Shown piece after piece: positions 42,284 through 51,656 of a stretch of DNA of 64,000 nt. Each line of letters starts with the position of its first letter. Position 1 is the first letter of the stretch. The notes below the pieces were generated by a model, which was not told the DNA's origin, searched no databases, and was given only the letters and a program-made list of their open reading frames with translations. Position numbers and translations under genes: made by a program. The stretch is from Tridacna crocea (taxonomy: Eukaryota > Mollusca > Bivalvia > Cardiida > Cardiidae), in NCBI GenBank assembly GCA_943736015.1, contig OX031069.1, forward strand, positions 37,482,728-37,546,727, given 5' to 3'.

Positions 42284-42540
42284 GCTTTTACCAAACTGGC
42301 AGTACTGAACCTTGAGCACCAAAGGAAAAGGGCATTTGGAAACATTATGGGACAAGGAGAAAGTGGTGATAACCATTTCTTCCTTTTTCATATTTTTAAC
42401 CATTTCTTCTGTTTCATATTTTTTTCCTCCTCAATTTAAATGAAAATCCCTTATTGAAAGTCAAACTGTTTGAATTGTCTTCTGCAAATCTGCCAAATTT
42501 GAAAGCTATTTTTTTATTATTTATTTTTTTTTTTATATCC
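42280..42540 (+). mobile_element. Family B MITE, degenerate, sharing a TTAA with its neighbour
   Basis: Starts TTAAGCTTTTACCAAACTGG at the last TTAA of the preceding B copy. ATTATGGGACAAGGAGAAAG and GATAACCATTTCTTCC mark a decayed hairpin, and TTGTCTTCTGCAAATC is the right arm. The right terminus is lost in a T run. Confidence 0.65.
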
Positions 42541-43289
42541 TGTAGTTGAGGAGTCTAGTCCTATTTGAAATAATACTTGTGATCATGAGAAAAAGAAATC
42601 CACTTTATCGAGGATCTTATTGTATTCTTGGCTGGAGTCTAATAGTTTTTACTTATTTTCACTTAACTCAGTCTCAGATATGCGTTTTAAGTACATTTTG
42701 GTTTTTACTATCAGCTTTAAAATTTCATGTTAATTTATTAATAGGTTAAGGATAAAACTTTTTATTTGGTCAGTTATGTATATCGCATGTGGATGTCAAT
42801 TTGTCCATTAACCGAGGTAAGATGTTGATCTGTCATCCACGAGAATACTTTATGTTCGTGTCTGTTTGTCCATGGCCGGAAGCAGGCTAACACGCGATCA
42901 TAACATCTTATCTGTTCTTATATTTGCGTGACATACTTTGTCGACCATAAACTGTTAATTATTAACCGTCTCAGAGATGAAGTTTTCCTATTTTTGTTGT
43001 CGCTGTTCTTTCGATTTTCTATTTCCACATTTTTTCTTTCTAGAGAGAACATTTAAACAGAGAGAGAGAAGCAGACAGAGACAGACAAATAGACACAAGG
43101 ATAGAGTAATCATGATATTAAAAAAAAAAAACTAATCAAAGGACTCAAAGTCCTGAAAAGCAGATTTGTGGAATGTTGTAAAAAAGAAAACAATTTTCGA
43201 TTAAACGTGATGCATGTAGGTACATATGGAATTAGTAGATCTATAGCAAGAGAAAAGACAGTGGACGCAGGTGCGTGCCTGGGTGCCTG
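42541..43289. other. No recognised feature
   Basis: A GA-rich patch near 43050-43085 (AGAGAGAGAAGCAGACAGAG). No gene seen. Confidence 0.4.
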
Positions 43290-43650
43290 AGTCAGTGCGT
43301 TCGTCCGTCGGAATTCGTCTGGACAAAAACGTTCACATGTTTTGATGGATTTGAAACTATTTTGACTACTTTTTTTCTCCTTTGTGAAGAGAAGTACCAT
43401 TTGAAACATTTTTTTTAGGTAGGTTGAAGGTCAAGGTCACATGTCAAAGTCAAATGATAAAATTGTAATAAATGGAGCTTGCCCTGAACAGAACTTCTAT
43501 ATTTATGGATAGATTTCACAATTATTTGGCACAATTGTCCTTCTTCATGAGCAAAAGTGCAATTTAAAACATTTGTTGAGGTAGGTCGAAGGTCGAGATT
43601 CAGAATTCAAGGTCAAATGACGAAATTGTCATAAATATACTTAAGTTTCT
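43290..43650 (+). repeat. Bivalve-type AAGGTCAAGGTCA repeat, two diverged units
   Basis: Begins near GTTCGTCCGTCGGAATTCGT. Two units of about 160 bp each end in a GTAGGT(C/T)GAAGGTC(A/G)A(G/-) block followed by AAATGA(T/C)(A/G)AAATTGT. Internally repeated AAGGTCAAGGTCA repeats of this style are common in molluscan genomes. Confidence 0.65.
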
Positions 43651-43899
43651 ACTGGTTCAAAAATGGGGAATACTCCTTTCCTCATTCGAATTTGAAAAAA
43701 AAATGATCTGAAGATAGATTTGCATTGAGTGATTTATTACTTTTTCATCTCAAGAATTAGTGTAGCTTATGGGATTCTTTACTAACTCCCCGCATTGGGA
43801 TCGATATGACGCCCCAATGGCAATTTTCGAGGTATTTATGTAGAATGAAAAATCAGACAATATCCAAATCCTCAAGACCTTTTTGGATATTATTACAAA

Positions 43900-44161
43900 T
43901 GTGACTTGTTGGACAAATAGGGACCATTTGGGAACTGCGACGAGTGTGTACCCTGGTCAGACTGCGCAGATGCGCAGTCTGACCAGGGTCGACACTTTTC
44001 GCTTATAATTATGATATTTTCTGTAAAAAAAGTTGTCAATCTTCCATATTATAGAATCATTTTTAACTATCAACTTAAATTGACCTCCACTATCTTTGAT
44101 TTGTTTTCATCTAATTGATGTATGGAATTCCCAGAATGTCCTTTTTTGCGTGACGGGTCAA
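43900..44161 (+). mobile_element. Family A2 MITE, complete
   Basis: TGTGACTTGTTGGACAAATA to GTCCTTTTTTGCGTGACGGG plus TCA. Hairpin ACCCTGGTCAGACTGCGCAG with an exact partner TGCGCAGTCTGACCAGGGT. Confidence 0.85.
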
Positions 44162-44475
44162 TTGTATATATTTTGGAACGAACTAACAAAGAAAAAGTGG
44201 TCTCTCCACTTCTCAAATGTGCAAATATTCAGAACATTTGTTGAAGATTAGTGAAGTTGTCGACCAACCTCAACTCTCAGCATCATTATAACTTTGTCAT
44301 CGTTATCTCTAAGCACACGTGTAGCTTTAGTACTCTACGTTGCCAGCCCAGTAACCTAGATAATATAAGATAGGACCTGAACTTGACAGGAATTCTGGGT
44401 GTGACACAGTCATTTATCCGCGTAATGATCCTATCTCGTTCTCCTTGAAAAAGTAATATAACGTAAGGGATATTC
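44162..44475. other. No recognised feature
   Basis: No gene or repeat seen. Confidence 0.4.
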
Positions 44476-44702
44476 AACTCTTTTACCAGACGACATAATT
44501 TTAGTTCCCGTCAAAATTTAGCGCATTTGCAGACAACAAATTAAAGTCAGCTCTAGTGATGCATTTTTTATTTTTTCGAAAGGGGAAAAACATCGTGAAG
44601 AAAAGGAGAAAATGCTGGTAGCCAGCATTTTCTCTTTTTTTTCCACATTGTTTTTAAAAGCATTTTTCCGAAGGGTCGTTAATATTCAGGACTGTGTAGA
44701 TG
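44476..44702 (-). mobile_element. Family B MITE
   Basis: CAACTCTTTTACCAGACGAC at the left; right end eroded at GGACTGTGTAGATG. Hairpin GAGAAAATGCTGGTAGCCAG with partner AGCATTTTCTC. Confidence 0.8.
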
Positions 44703-44829
44703 AAAACATGTTGAAAGATAGATTATCTTTGCACTTGTTACACCAACACCTGCTTAATGGATTCTTACAAAAAGTATCTTGATGGGCATACCTTTTAACC
44801 AGTTGAATAGGTCAAATGAAATTTTCAAG

Positions 44830-45215
44830 ACGATAATGAAATTCATTTATTTCATACTTTTCTGTAGGTTATCGTGAAATATCGGTGAAATGTTTTTCAA
44901 TATTTGATGGGTACGACCAGTGAAAATACCTATTTTTATATTCTAAATCTTGACTTGAAGGCGGAAATAGTTCTTCCCGCACAATAGTTACCTAGCTAAA
45001 ATCCGCATGCCTCACAACCACATGGAAATATGATGTAATTTACCTTACACATTTCTCGCGTGATTTAATATTGTAATGCGTTGCTATGCAAAAGGGGTAC
45101 GCTACGGGAAATAACCGAAAAGAACTGTAGTGGATTTTGATTAAGATCCCTCCAGAAAGGTTTAAAACTTAGAAAAATAATATTTGATTTTCTTCGTTGA
45201 AAGATCGAAATGAAT
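44830..45215 (+). mobile_element. Family E repeat, palindrome lost
   Basis: TTTATTTCATACTTTTCTGT, CGACCAGTGAAAATACC, TTGTAATGCGTTGCTATGC, GGGGTACGCTACGGGAAAT, and AAAGATCGAAATGAATCGG where the palindrome would begin; it is cut there by the duplicated unit that follows. Confidence 0.8.
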
Positions 45216-45221
45216 CGGTTT

Positions 45222-45925
45222 TTTTTTTATAAATATTGGCTTAAAAACCATGGTATTTTATTCCTCATGCAACACTAGCTACATGTGCTTCTTCATCAGC
45301 TTCTGGACTATGTCAATACCTTAGTGTTTTATCCAAAGAAAAAACAACGAGGTAAAAATGTTATATTAATTAGTTTGAATTTGATGAAATTGGCTTTTGC
45401 TATTGAATCAAGAAAGTGCCTCCCGTAACAGAGATAACTCCAAAATGACCGACGCCATATTTTTTTTTATCTAAATATTGGCTTAACCCTTTCCCAAACA
45501 AGCGCTGGTTTTTACGTGTCTTCAGTAATAGTCTTTTTAAAACACCGTGGGAAAAGGAGAAATTGCTCGTAACGAGCAATTCCTCCTTTTCCCACATTGT
45601 TTGCTACCCTTTTTGAGAACTTTCTGCCATTTTCTCCAAATCTAAAATTGTTGTCTGCAAACTCTTTTGGTTTGGAAGAGTCCAAAATTTGTTGTTTGGG
45701 AAAGGGTTAAAAACAATGGTTGGTTTTTTTTACGTATGCTACACTATCTACAAGGACGTCTTCATGGGCTCCTGAGCTTTGACAATACCTCGAGGTTCTA
45801 TTCGGGGAAAAAACAAGCTAAATATGGTGCAGTTATTGTTTTGAAACTGGTTTTTAGCTGACGAATCCAGAAAGCGATTCCGTTTACAGAAATAACAACG
45901 AAACGGCCGACACCATTACTTTTTT
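45222..45925 (+). repeat. Tandem duplication of a ~240-bp unit, second copy holding a B element
   Basis: Unit one (45222-45460) and unit two (45461-45482 plus 45707-45925) share AAATATTGGCTTAAAAAC, CTACATGTGCTTCTTCATC / CTACAAGGACGTCTTCATG, TTTGACAATACCTCGAGGTT-like text, AAAAAACAACGAGG / AAAAAACAAGCTAA, and CCAAAATGACCGACGCCAT / AACGAAACGGCCGACACCAT. The second unit is split at GGCTTAA by a complete B MITE. Confidence 0.8.
45483..45710 (+). mobile_element. Family B MITE with a readable empty site next door
   Basis: TTAACCCTTTCCCAAACAAG to TTTGGGAAAGGGTTAA. Hairpin GAGAAATTGCTCGTAACGAG with its partner. The flanks join as AAATATTGGC|TTAA|AAACAATGG, matching AAATATTGGCTTAAAAACCA at 45231 with nothing lost and only TTAA doubled. 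Confidence 0.95.
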
Positions 45926-46356
45926 GTATGATCTATTTGCTAGAATGTTGAAAGACATATCGCTTTATATTCCGGTGCATCTTTATTTTCCTCTCTGTAA
46001 GTTATCATTAGCGAACATCTCGATAATAAAATTCTGGTATCTTAGAACATTGGAAATGTTTTGGCACCCGATTTCGCATTTTGCTTCATATCTGATAATC
46101 TTGCGGAAATCATTACCTTGGTAGATTTTTTTCGTTTTACCTTATGCTATGCTAGCTATGTCTTCAGCAAATTCACAAGTTTTTTTTTCCTCTCCTTTTC
46201 TACAATTTTTTTTTAATTTTAGAATCTCTGTGTCTTCAGACCGTGCAAGTGTTCGGTGGACTCTTTAATTCGAAGAATATAAAGCTACTTTTACAAGTCT
46301 ACTTTCTATATTCATTCTGATTATTGTTCAAATCCTCAAATTCTACTGTCTTACCC
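45926..46356. other. No recognised feature
   Basis: No gene or repeat seen. Confidence 0.4.
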
Positions 46357-46368
46357 AATCATAATCGC

Positions 46369-46565
46369 AGTGGTGTACGTGGCCTCATAATCTAAAGGTC
46401 CTGAGTTCGATACCCGGGAGTGATTGTCAATTACCGGGGATTTTTCATTGGCCCACACATTCGGCGCGAGTACTGGTGTAGTTCCCAGGAAGCAGAATCA
46501 AGAGAGATTAGTATAAGTTGTAAGAGCTTGTTTCTCAATCGATGTAAAATAAATATGTTTAAACT
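46369..46565 (+). mobile_element. SINE-2, 12-bp target duplication
   Basis: B box GAGTTCGATACC at 46403-46414; the A box region is worn. Body GTAGTTCCCAGGAAGCAGAA, 3' end AATCGATGTAAAATAAATAT. Flanked by AATCATAATCGC at 46357-46368 and 46566-46577, a perfect match. Confidence 0.85.
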
Positions 46566-46613
46566 AATCATAATCGCTCGTTTTATGTAGATAAGCGCCT
46601 GACTTTTATTAAG

Positions 46614-46826
46614 TTTACCCTTAGGCTGATAAGCGCGACTCATTGACCTGTGGCGGACAGTGTAGATCAAGATCAGACTGCACAGAACTTGCAGGCTGAT
46701 CTTGGATCTACACTGTCCGATCATGCGATGTCTGTCCCGCCAAAATGCCTTTGAAATAGCAACATTTGAGTTTTTTACTATTGGCTTGACAGTTTCATGT
46801 TAGTTCTTTTGCAAGATAAGGGTTAA
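46614..46826 (+). mobile_element. Family C MITE, complete
   Basis: TTTACCCTTAGGCTGATAAG to AAGATAAGGGTTAA. Hairpin AAGATCAGACTGCACAGAAC with partner CTTGCAGGCTGATCTT, two mismatches. Confidence 0.85.
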
Positions 46827-46883
46827 CACCCACGACTCTAAGCTTCTAATTATGTCAGCGCCAACATATTCTAGGTTAATTTT

Positions 46884-46938
46884 AAAAATCTCGTAACTAC
46901 AGCTTGAAACAAGCTGTAGTTACAAGGTTTTTGAAGCG
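46884..46938. repeat. Short perfect palindrome
   Basis: CTCGTAACTACAGCTTG followed by its near-exact complement. The same CTCGTAACTACAGCTT word occurs at 35289, next to element R. Confidence 0.8.
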
Positions 46939-47032
46939 AACCGACGATATGACCTTGACCGCTCTCGACTGCTGAAATATAACCCACTGAAGCTGAACAA
47001 GGTATCTTCAAACAGGCTGTACTAAACCAACG

Positions 47033-47115
47033 GACGACATAGATCTAAGGTCAGACTGCACGTTCTGTGCAGTCTGATCTTGGATCTATGTAGTCCGCAA
47101 AATGTTTCTCTTTAT
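47033..47115 (-). mobile_element. Family C fragment
   Basis: Hairpin AGGTCAGACTGCACG / CGTGCAGTCTGATCTT-like with ACATAGATCTAAGG / CTTGGATCTATGTAGT outer pairing; both ends missing. Confidence 0.7.
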
Positions 47116-47343
47116 AGGGTATACCAATGCGCAGAAAGGGTTTAAAAAAAAGTGCAGATCAAGATTACGCTTCACATGACATGCATTCTAAGTTTAGAAC
47201 AATATTATCTGATATCAAGCGAAATATACATTCTAAATTTTGGATGGTTTTTTTTTGCTCTTTTCTTTTGAATAACAATATCCCTTTCATTTACGGCATT
47301 TCACATTTACATGTCAGAGTACTGAGCAAATATATAAAAACGA

Positions 47344-47863
47344 GGCTCTGGAAAAAAGGGTGTTCATGCATTTCCTTGACGCATTGTGCGGGTCCTGTGT
47401 GGCTCGGTGGTAAAGTGTAGGACTCGTAACTTTGAGGTCCCAGGTTCGAGCCTGGCTAGCCCCACTGGGTTTTTTTTTTTTTTTTCACTGGAGTGTCCTT
47501 GGGCAAGACACTTCAGAGCCTATCCTGGTACTGGTGAAACCCAGGAAACATGAATATGTGAACTGTCGCCGTGATATGACTGAAATACTGTTGAAAGCGG
47601 CGTAAAACACCATTCAAATAAAAAAATTGACGCATTGTGCCAAAAAAAAAAATCATTACATAATCGTCGATCTACAAAAACCTTTTTTGTTTATAAACTG
47701 ACTGAACCATCAGGTAGAGAAGTCCCTGAACATGCAGAAAAATCCACCTGAAGCAAAAATACTAAGATCAGCTGGCTAGGGTCAGTATTCGTGGACTGCG
47801 CATGCTCAATGAGTCTATACCTTTTGCAGTTTCATTAACACCCCTTTTCACAGAGCATGGATC
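47344..47863 (-). mobile_element. Family A3 MITE interrupted by SINE-4
   Basis: GGCTCTGGAAAAAAGGGTGT at the left, CCCCTTTTCACAGAGCATGG at the right. The left part ends within TTGACGCATTGTGC, where the SINE entered. Hairpin old and mismatched. Confidence 0.7.
47390..47626 (+). mobile_element. SINE-4, tRNA-derived, 14-bp target duplication
   Basis: A box TGGCTCGGTGG at 47400-47410, B box GGTTCGAGCC at 47443-47452. Then CTTGGGCAAGACACTTCAG, a phrase common in invertebrate SINEs, and 3' domain GTTGAAAGCGGCGTAAAACA. Tail AAATAAAAAAA. Flanked by TTGACGCATTGTGC at 47376-47389 and 47627-47640, perfect. Confidence 0.9.
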
Positions 47864-47977
47864 GTTTGTTTTACCAGAATATTTTAGAGTGTTTATTATT
47901 TTATTTTCGACAAACACTTAACTACCAGTTGAATAAATTTGACCTTTCTTTGATGTCTAAAGCATAATTCCTCTTGA

Positions 47978-48205
47978 TTAACTCTTTCCCAAACAAGCCC
48001 TTGTTTTTACGTGTCTGCAGTACAAGTCTTTTGAAAACACGGTGGGAAAAGGAGAAATTGCTCGTAATGAGCAATTTCTCCTTTTCCCACAGTGTTTTCT
48101 ACCCATTTGGAGAACTTTCTGTCATTTTTATCAAATCTGAAATTGTCGTGTTCAAACTCTTTGAGTTTGGAAGGGTCCAAAATTAGATGTTTGGGAAAGG
48201 GTTAA
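47978..48205 (+). mobile_element. Family B MITE, complete
   Basis: TTAACTCTTTCCCAAACAAG to TTTGGGAAAGGGTTAA. Hairpin GAGAAATTGCTCGTAATGAG with partner. Shares the CTTTCCCAAAC / GTTTGGGAAAG end and GTTTTTACGTGTCTGCAGTA with the 45483 copy, marking a subfamily. Confidence 0.9.
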
Positions 48206-48229
48206 ACATAATTTTCAGGTAGTATACGG

Positions 48230-48310
48230 GGATCATGTAGCAGATGCGGTAGATCACAGATCAGACTGCACATTTGCTGCAGCTTGATCTGGAAATAGTA
48301 TCTTGTACAA
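48230..48310. mobile_element. Family C remnant
   Basis: GTAGATCACAGATCAGACTG and GCAGCTTGATCTGG only. Confidence 0.55.
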
Positions 48311-48530
48311 AAGTTGTAGATGTCCCAACAGGTAGTGCAAGAGTAGAAGTCTGTAGATAAGTGCTAGGCACGGCATGACCCTATCATTAATTGATACAAA
48401 CTTCTTGCGTAGGCATTTACTTTTTCGTACCCAAAAAAATAACCTGAACTATTTTAATGGCAACAGGTGAACTTCCATTGCAGGATAAAGAAACCGTTTG
48501 AATATGATCTGAAATAGAAAAAAAGTGGGC

Positions 48531-48612
48531 TTCGTAGATCAAAGATCAGACTGTGCAGTTTCAGTGCAGTCTGATCTCTGATCTACACCGTCCACAACAG
48601 CTTCTTGTGTCA
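48531..48612. mobile_element. Family C fragment with altered hairpin
   Basis: GTAGATCAAAGATCAGACTG / CAGTCTGATCTCTGATCTAC with a CAGTTTCAG loop, flanked by ACCGTCCAC. Ends missing. Confidence 0.7.
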
Positions 48613-48644
48613 TCATCAGTAAGGTCTTTCGAACATGAATTCAT

Positions 48645-48772
48645 GTTCGCAACAAATGTATAGCTGAAATACAAATCGCGTCTGGCGGGATTCGAAACCA
48701 TGCGGCCGAATTTCCTCGTTTTTCGAGGTTTAAAAAATCAATACCAGTGCCACTGTGCTAAAGAGATATCTC
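48645..48772 (-). mobile_element. SINE-3, tRNA-like head on the minus strand
   Basis: On the minus strand an A-box-like TAGCACAGTGG and a B box GGTTTCGAATCC (48688-48699) lie about 50 bp apart, followed by GATTTGTATTTCAGC. Matches the copy at 52500. Confidence 0.65.
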
Positions 48773-48780
48773 CCTGACTC

Positions 48781-49188
48781 CATCTTCGCGAGCCAAGGTA
48801 ACGATCACTACGTGAATCTTACCTTGGCTGATTGAGCCCGATTCCAAGATTCCTGCGATGCGCCCTCTATTTGATACTGATTACTACCCCCCCCCCCCTT
48901 TACATCATATTTATAAAAGCAAATGAAAAATCGTTTTACAAACCGCTCACGAATACACATGAAGCAATAAGCAAAAATCCACGTGGGTTTCCGTGTTTAC
49001 CTCCTATTCGAAAGGTAGCGACCTTGTTCTATTTTTATCAAAGATGAAATGCTACGAGCGATTTCATTCGTTGCAGTTAGAGCAGGCTGCATCCAATGAA
49101 AAAGCGTATCGGGGGATTGTAAAAATCAAGCTCGATCCGCCAAGGGTAGAGTAGCGTAGTGAATCGTCAGCCTTGGCTTGCAAAGATG
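48781..49188 (+). mobile_element. Element G, Mutator-like MITE
   Basis: CATCTTCGCGAGCCAAGG to CCTTGGCTTGCAAAGATG, 408 bp. Flanked by CCTGACTC at 48773-48780 and 49189-49196 (8 bp visible, versus 9 in the other two copies). Inserted at the end of the SINE-3 copy. Confidence 0.85.
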
Positions 49189-49213
49189 CCTGACTCATTT
49201 GTTAGGTATTGTA

Positions 49214-49453
49214 TTTTACCCTTTACCAAACAATCACGGCTTTTGACGACCCTGAGGTAGACGCCTTTTGAAAACATAGTGGGAAAAGGAGAAAATGCTG
49301 GTAACCAGAATTTTCTCCTTTTCCCACAATGTTTTCTAATCTTCCCATATCAAATTTTTGATATTTCAGCCACATTTAATTTGTCGATTTTGTCGTCTGC
49401 AAATGCTTTCAAGATGGACCAGTTTATAAATTTGTTGTTTGGTAAAGAGTTAA
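49214..49453 (+). mobile_element. Family B MITE
   Basis: TTTACCCTTTACCAAACAAT (TTAA mutated) to TTTGGTAAAGAGTTAA. Hairpin GAGAAAATGCTGGTAACCAG with partner reading AATTTTCTC; TTGTCGATTTTGTCGTCTGC shows a small internal duplication. Confidence 0.85.
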
Positions 49454-50374
49454 AAAGGGGCGAAACCATGCATGAAAGAGTGGTCTCCCGTAACAAAGGA
49501 AAAAATTAACCAATTCCATTTATCATTCTGTTTGTCGTTTCGTTGCATAGATTCCGGACGAGGCCCGTTTTCAACAATGTTTTCTATACTTCGAGAAATT
49601 GTAAAGAAAAATCATACGATTGTCTGAATCACATTTGATATTCAATTTTGACAAGTCGAAAATGTCATACTCGTAAAAAAGATGGCTGCTTTAAAAAATC
49701 AAAGCGATGAGAACGCTGAAGTGGTGTTGTCAAGGAAACCCATTGCGTGGAATCAATAGTTTGAAAGAAAAAGAGACATATTGTTCAAATATTGGATTAA
49801 AAGCAAATTAATACCTTTTCGGTTAAGGGATGTACCGTCATGTACCTTAAAACTTTAATTTTGAAATATTTGCATTTAATTTCCAACATTACAATCAATT
49901 ACTTCGATCTATAAATATTCATGAGCAATCAAATAGAGTAGCATGCAATCATAGGTCGAACAAGTCATGGAACGAATTGGTTTTGGAACGAAAAAGCGCA
50001 GGGTCAGTAGGCAAATTTGTATCATTGCACCAATAAAAGGCTATGAGAGAGAGAAACTATTTTCAATCAAAAATAAGTATCTCAACGATCGATGGCCTCG
50101 TTCAATGTGTTTTAAAATGCCATTTCAAATTACATATCTGTGTGCCACCGAAAAACTCATTTGCCTGAGAAAGAATTAGTTTAACTGGGTTTATTTCCTT
50201 CGGCCTTGCACAAAATAAGATACATGGTTATCAAAATTCAATCTTGAACTCATAGTGGTATTGTCTTCGACAAATACCACAAAAAACTCAAATGAAAGTG
50301 GAGAACAGCGTGAGACCTAATGTAAAGATTTTCCAAAGGCAAAGAACTGTGATAGGTCATTTTTCTGTTAACTT
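49454..50374. other. No gene; B remnant near 49556-49660
   Basis: CCCGTTTTCAACAATGTTTTC and ACTTCGAGAAATTG look like a worn B right half. The rest, including the 70-codon Lys/Arg-rich frame at 49967-50179, shows no recognised feature. Confidence 0.4.
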
Positions 50375-50577
50375 TTAACCTGCTAAATAAGTTAAATAAA
50401 TAAAACTTTCAAACCGTAAGTATAAATCTAAATTTTGCTATTTCAAAGGTTTTCGAGAAAAAGATATCTCCTTATCGGACTATGTAGATCCAAGATCAGA
50501 CTGCACGTTCTGTGCAGTCTGATCTTGGTTCTATATTGTCTGCAAAAGGTCAGTGAATTGCCCTTCTGCTGTCTAAA
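50375..50577 (-). mobile_element. Family C MITE
   Basis: TTAACCTGCTAAATAAGTTA at the left, AATTTTGCTATTTCAAAGGT, ATCTCCTTATCGGACTATGT, perfect hairpin AAGATCAGACTGCACGTTCT with partner, ending CAGTGAATTGCCCTTCTGC. Confidence 0.8.
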
Positions 50578-50579
50578 GC

Positions 50580-50748
50580 AGACTGTTTTCCATGCAATCT
50601 TGTGTTTTAACGATTTAGAAGGAAATTATTTGGAAAAAATAGTAGACAAAGACAAAATGCAGGTAAACTGTATTTTCTGCGTTTCCCACAGAGATTTCTA
50701 CCCTATAACCCTTTACCACACAATCTTTAGTTTTAAGGTAGGAGACTC
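50580..50748. mobile_element. Family B fragments
   Basis: ATGCAATCTTGTGTTTTAACG, AGTAGACAAAGACAAAATGC, AGGTAAACTGTATTTTCTG and CCCACAGAGATTTCTACCC form an old B copy. From 50705, ATAACCCTTTACCACACAAT starts another that ends after about 35 bp. Confidence 0.65.
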
Positions 50749-50848
50749 GTAACGGAAAACAGCTATATCCACTGTGATAATTACTATCCTAAAAACTATG
50801 CTATCATTAAAAGCAGATATTACTATATTTCTTTAACCGAGCCCTATT

Positions 50849-50937
50849 ATTTTTTCTTCTTTCTTTTTTCATTTTTTTTTTTCTTTTTTCATTCTTTTTT
50901 TTCTTTTTCGGTTTTTTTTTTTTCATTCTTTTTATAC
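50849..50937. repeat. T-rich pyrimidine tract
   Basis: Runs of TTTTTTCATTCTTTTTTTTC. The minus-strand Lys-rich frame here is an artefact of it. Confidence 0.85.
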
Positions 50938-51130
50938 TTCTAAGAATTATCCGATATAAATTTAAAACCACTATATTCTTATTGCAAAGGGAGATGATGA
51001 TTACCTTCCTTTTCAGGAAACAAACAAAATTATTAATAGATAATATGAAAATGGACATCAAAGGAAGTTCTGGTCAATCAGAATTGTGCAAAACTATTAT
51101 ATCAATATAAATCCTTATTTATCAACTAAC
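50938..51130. repeat. Dispersed repeat P, copy 2
   Basis: AAAACCACTATATTCTTATT, TTCAGGAAACAAACAAAATT and ATAAATCCTTATTTATCAAC align with 23840-24055 in the same order and orientation, with a T-rich tract upstream in both cases. Confidence 0.55.
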
Positions 51131-51176
51131 AACAAATTTTATTCCATGTTGCGGTAGAACTTACAAGGGGGGAGGG

Positions 51177-51364
51177 GGTTTCTACCTTAATGACTCTGAG
51201 GGGGGTGTTTTGAACACATAGGTAACTAGCATTTTCTCCTTTTACTACACTCTTTTCTACCCTATCAAAGACTATTCCATCATTTGAGTCACATCTAAAT
51301 TGTTTGTTTGCAAATGTTTTCAATTTGAACCAGACTAACTTATTGTTGTTTGGTGAAGAATTAA
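51177..51364 (+). mobile_element. Family B MITE, worn left half
   Basis: AACTAGCATTTTCTCC, CTTTTCTACCCTATCAAAGA, TTTGCAAATGTTTTCAATTT and TTTGGTGAAGAATTAA. The left arm is altered by G runs. Confidence 0.75.
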
Positions 51365-51556
51365 CCCTATACAGCACAATCCCTACTTTTGACGACCCTG
51401 AGAAAGAAGCCTTTAAAAAAACATTTTCTCCTTTTCCAACAATGTTTTCTACTCGTCTCAAAACAAATTACAAATTTTCAATCACTTTTATTTTGTAGTC
51501 TGCTAATGCTTTCGATTCTGACAAGCCAGAAATACTATTGTTTGGTAATGAGTTAA
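51361..51556 (+). mobile_element. Family B MITE with half-hairpin deletion, sharing a TTAA
   Basis: TTAACCCTATACAGCACAAT to TTTGGTAATGAGTTAA. The text jumps from GAAAGAAGCCTTTAAAAAAA to CATTTTCTCCTTTTCC, so the left hairpin arm is lost. It starts at the terminal TTAA of the previous B copy, head-to-tail. Confidence 0.85.
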
Positions 51557-51599
51557 AGGAAAGATCGTATCATTTGAGCAACATATGTTTTAATATATG

Positions 51600-51655
51600 C
51601 AACTACTTTCAATTTTGAATAGTCCAAACTTTGCCGTTTGATAAAGAGTGCTTTT
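51600..51655 (+). mobile_element. Family B terminal remnant
   Basis: CAACTACTTTCAATTTTGAA, TAGTCCAAACTTTGCCGTTT and GATAAAGAG only. Confidence 0.55.
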
Positions 51656-51656
51656 T

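Noticed and set aside
51007..51061. Lys-rich minus-strand frame (50807-51061), possible nuclear-signal peptide
   Set aside because: Encoded by a T-rich microsatellite-like tract.
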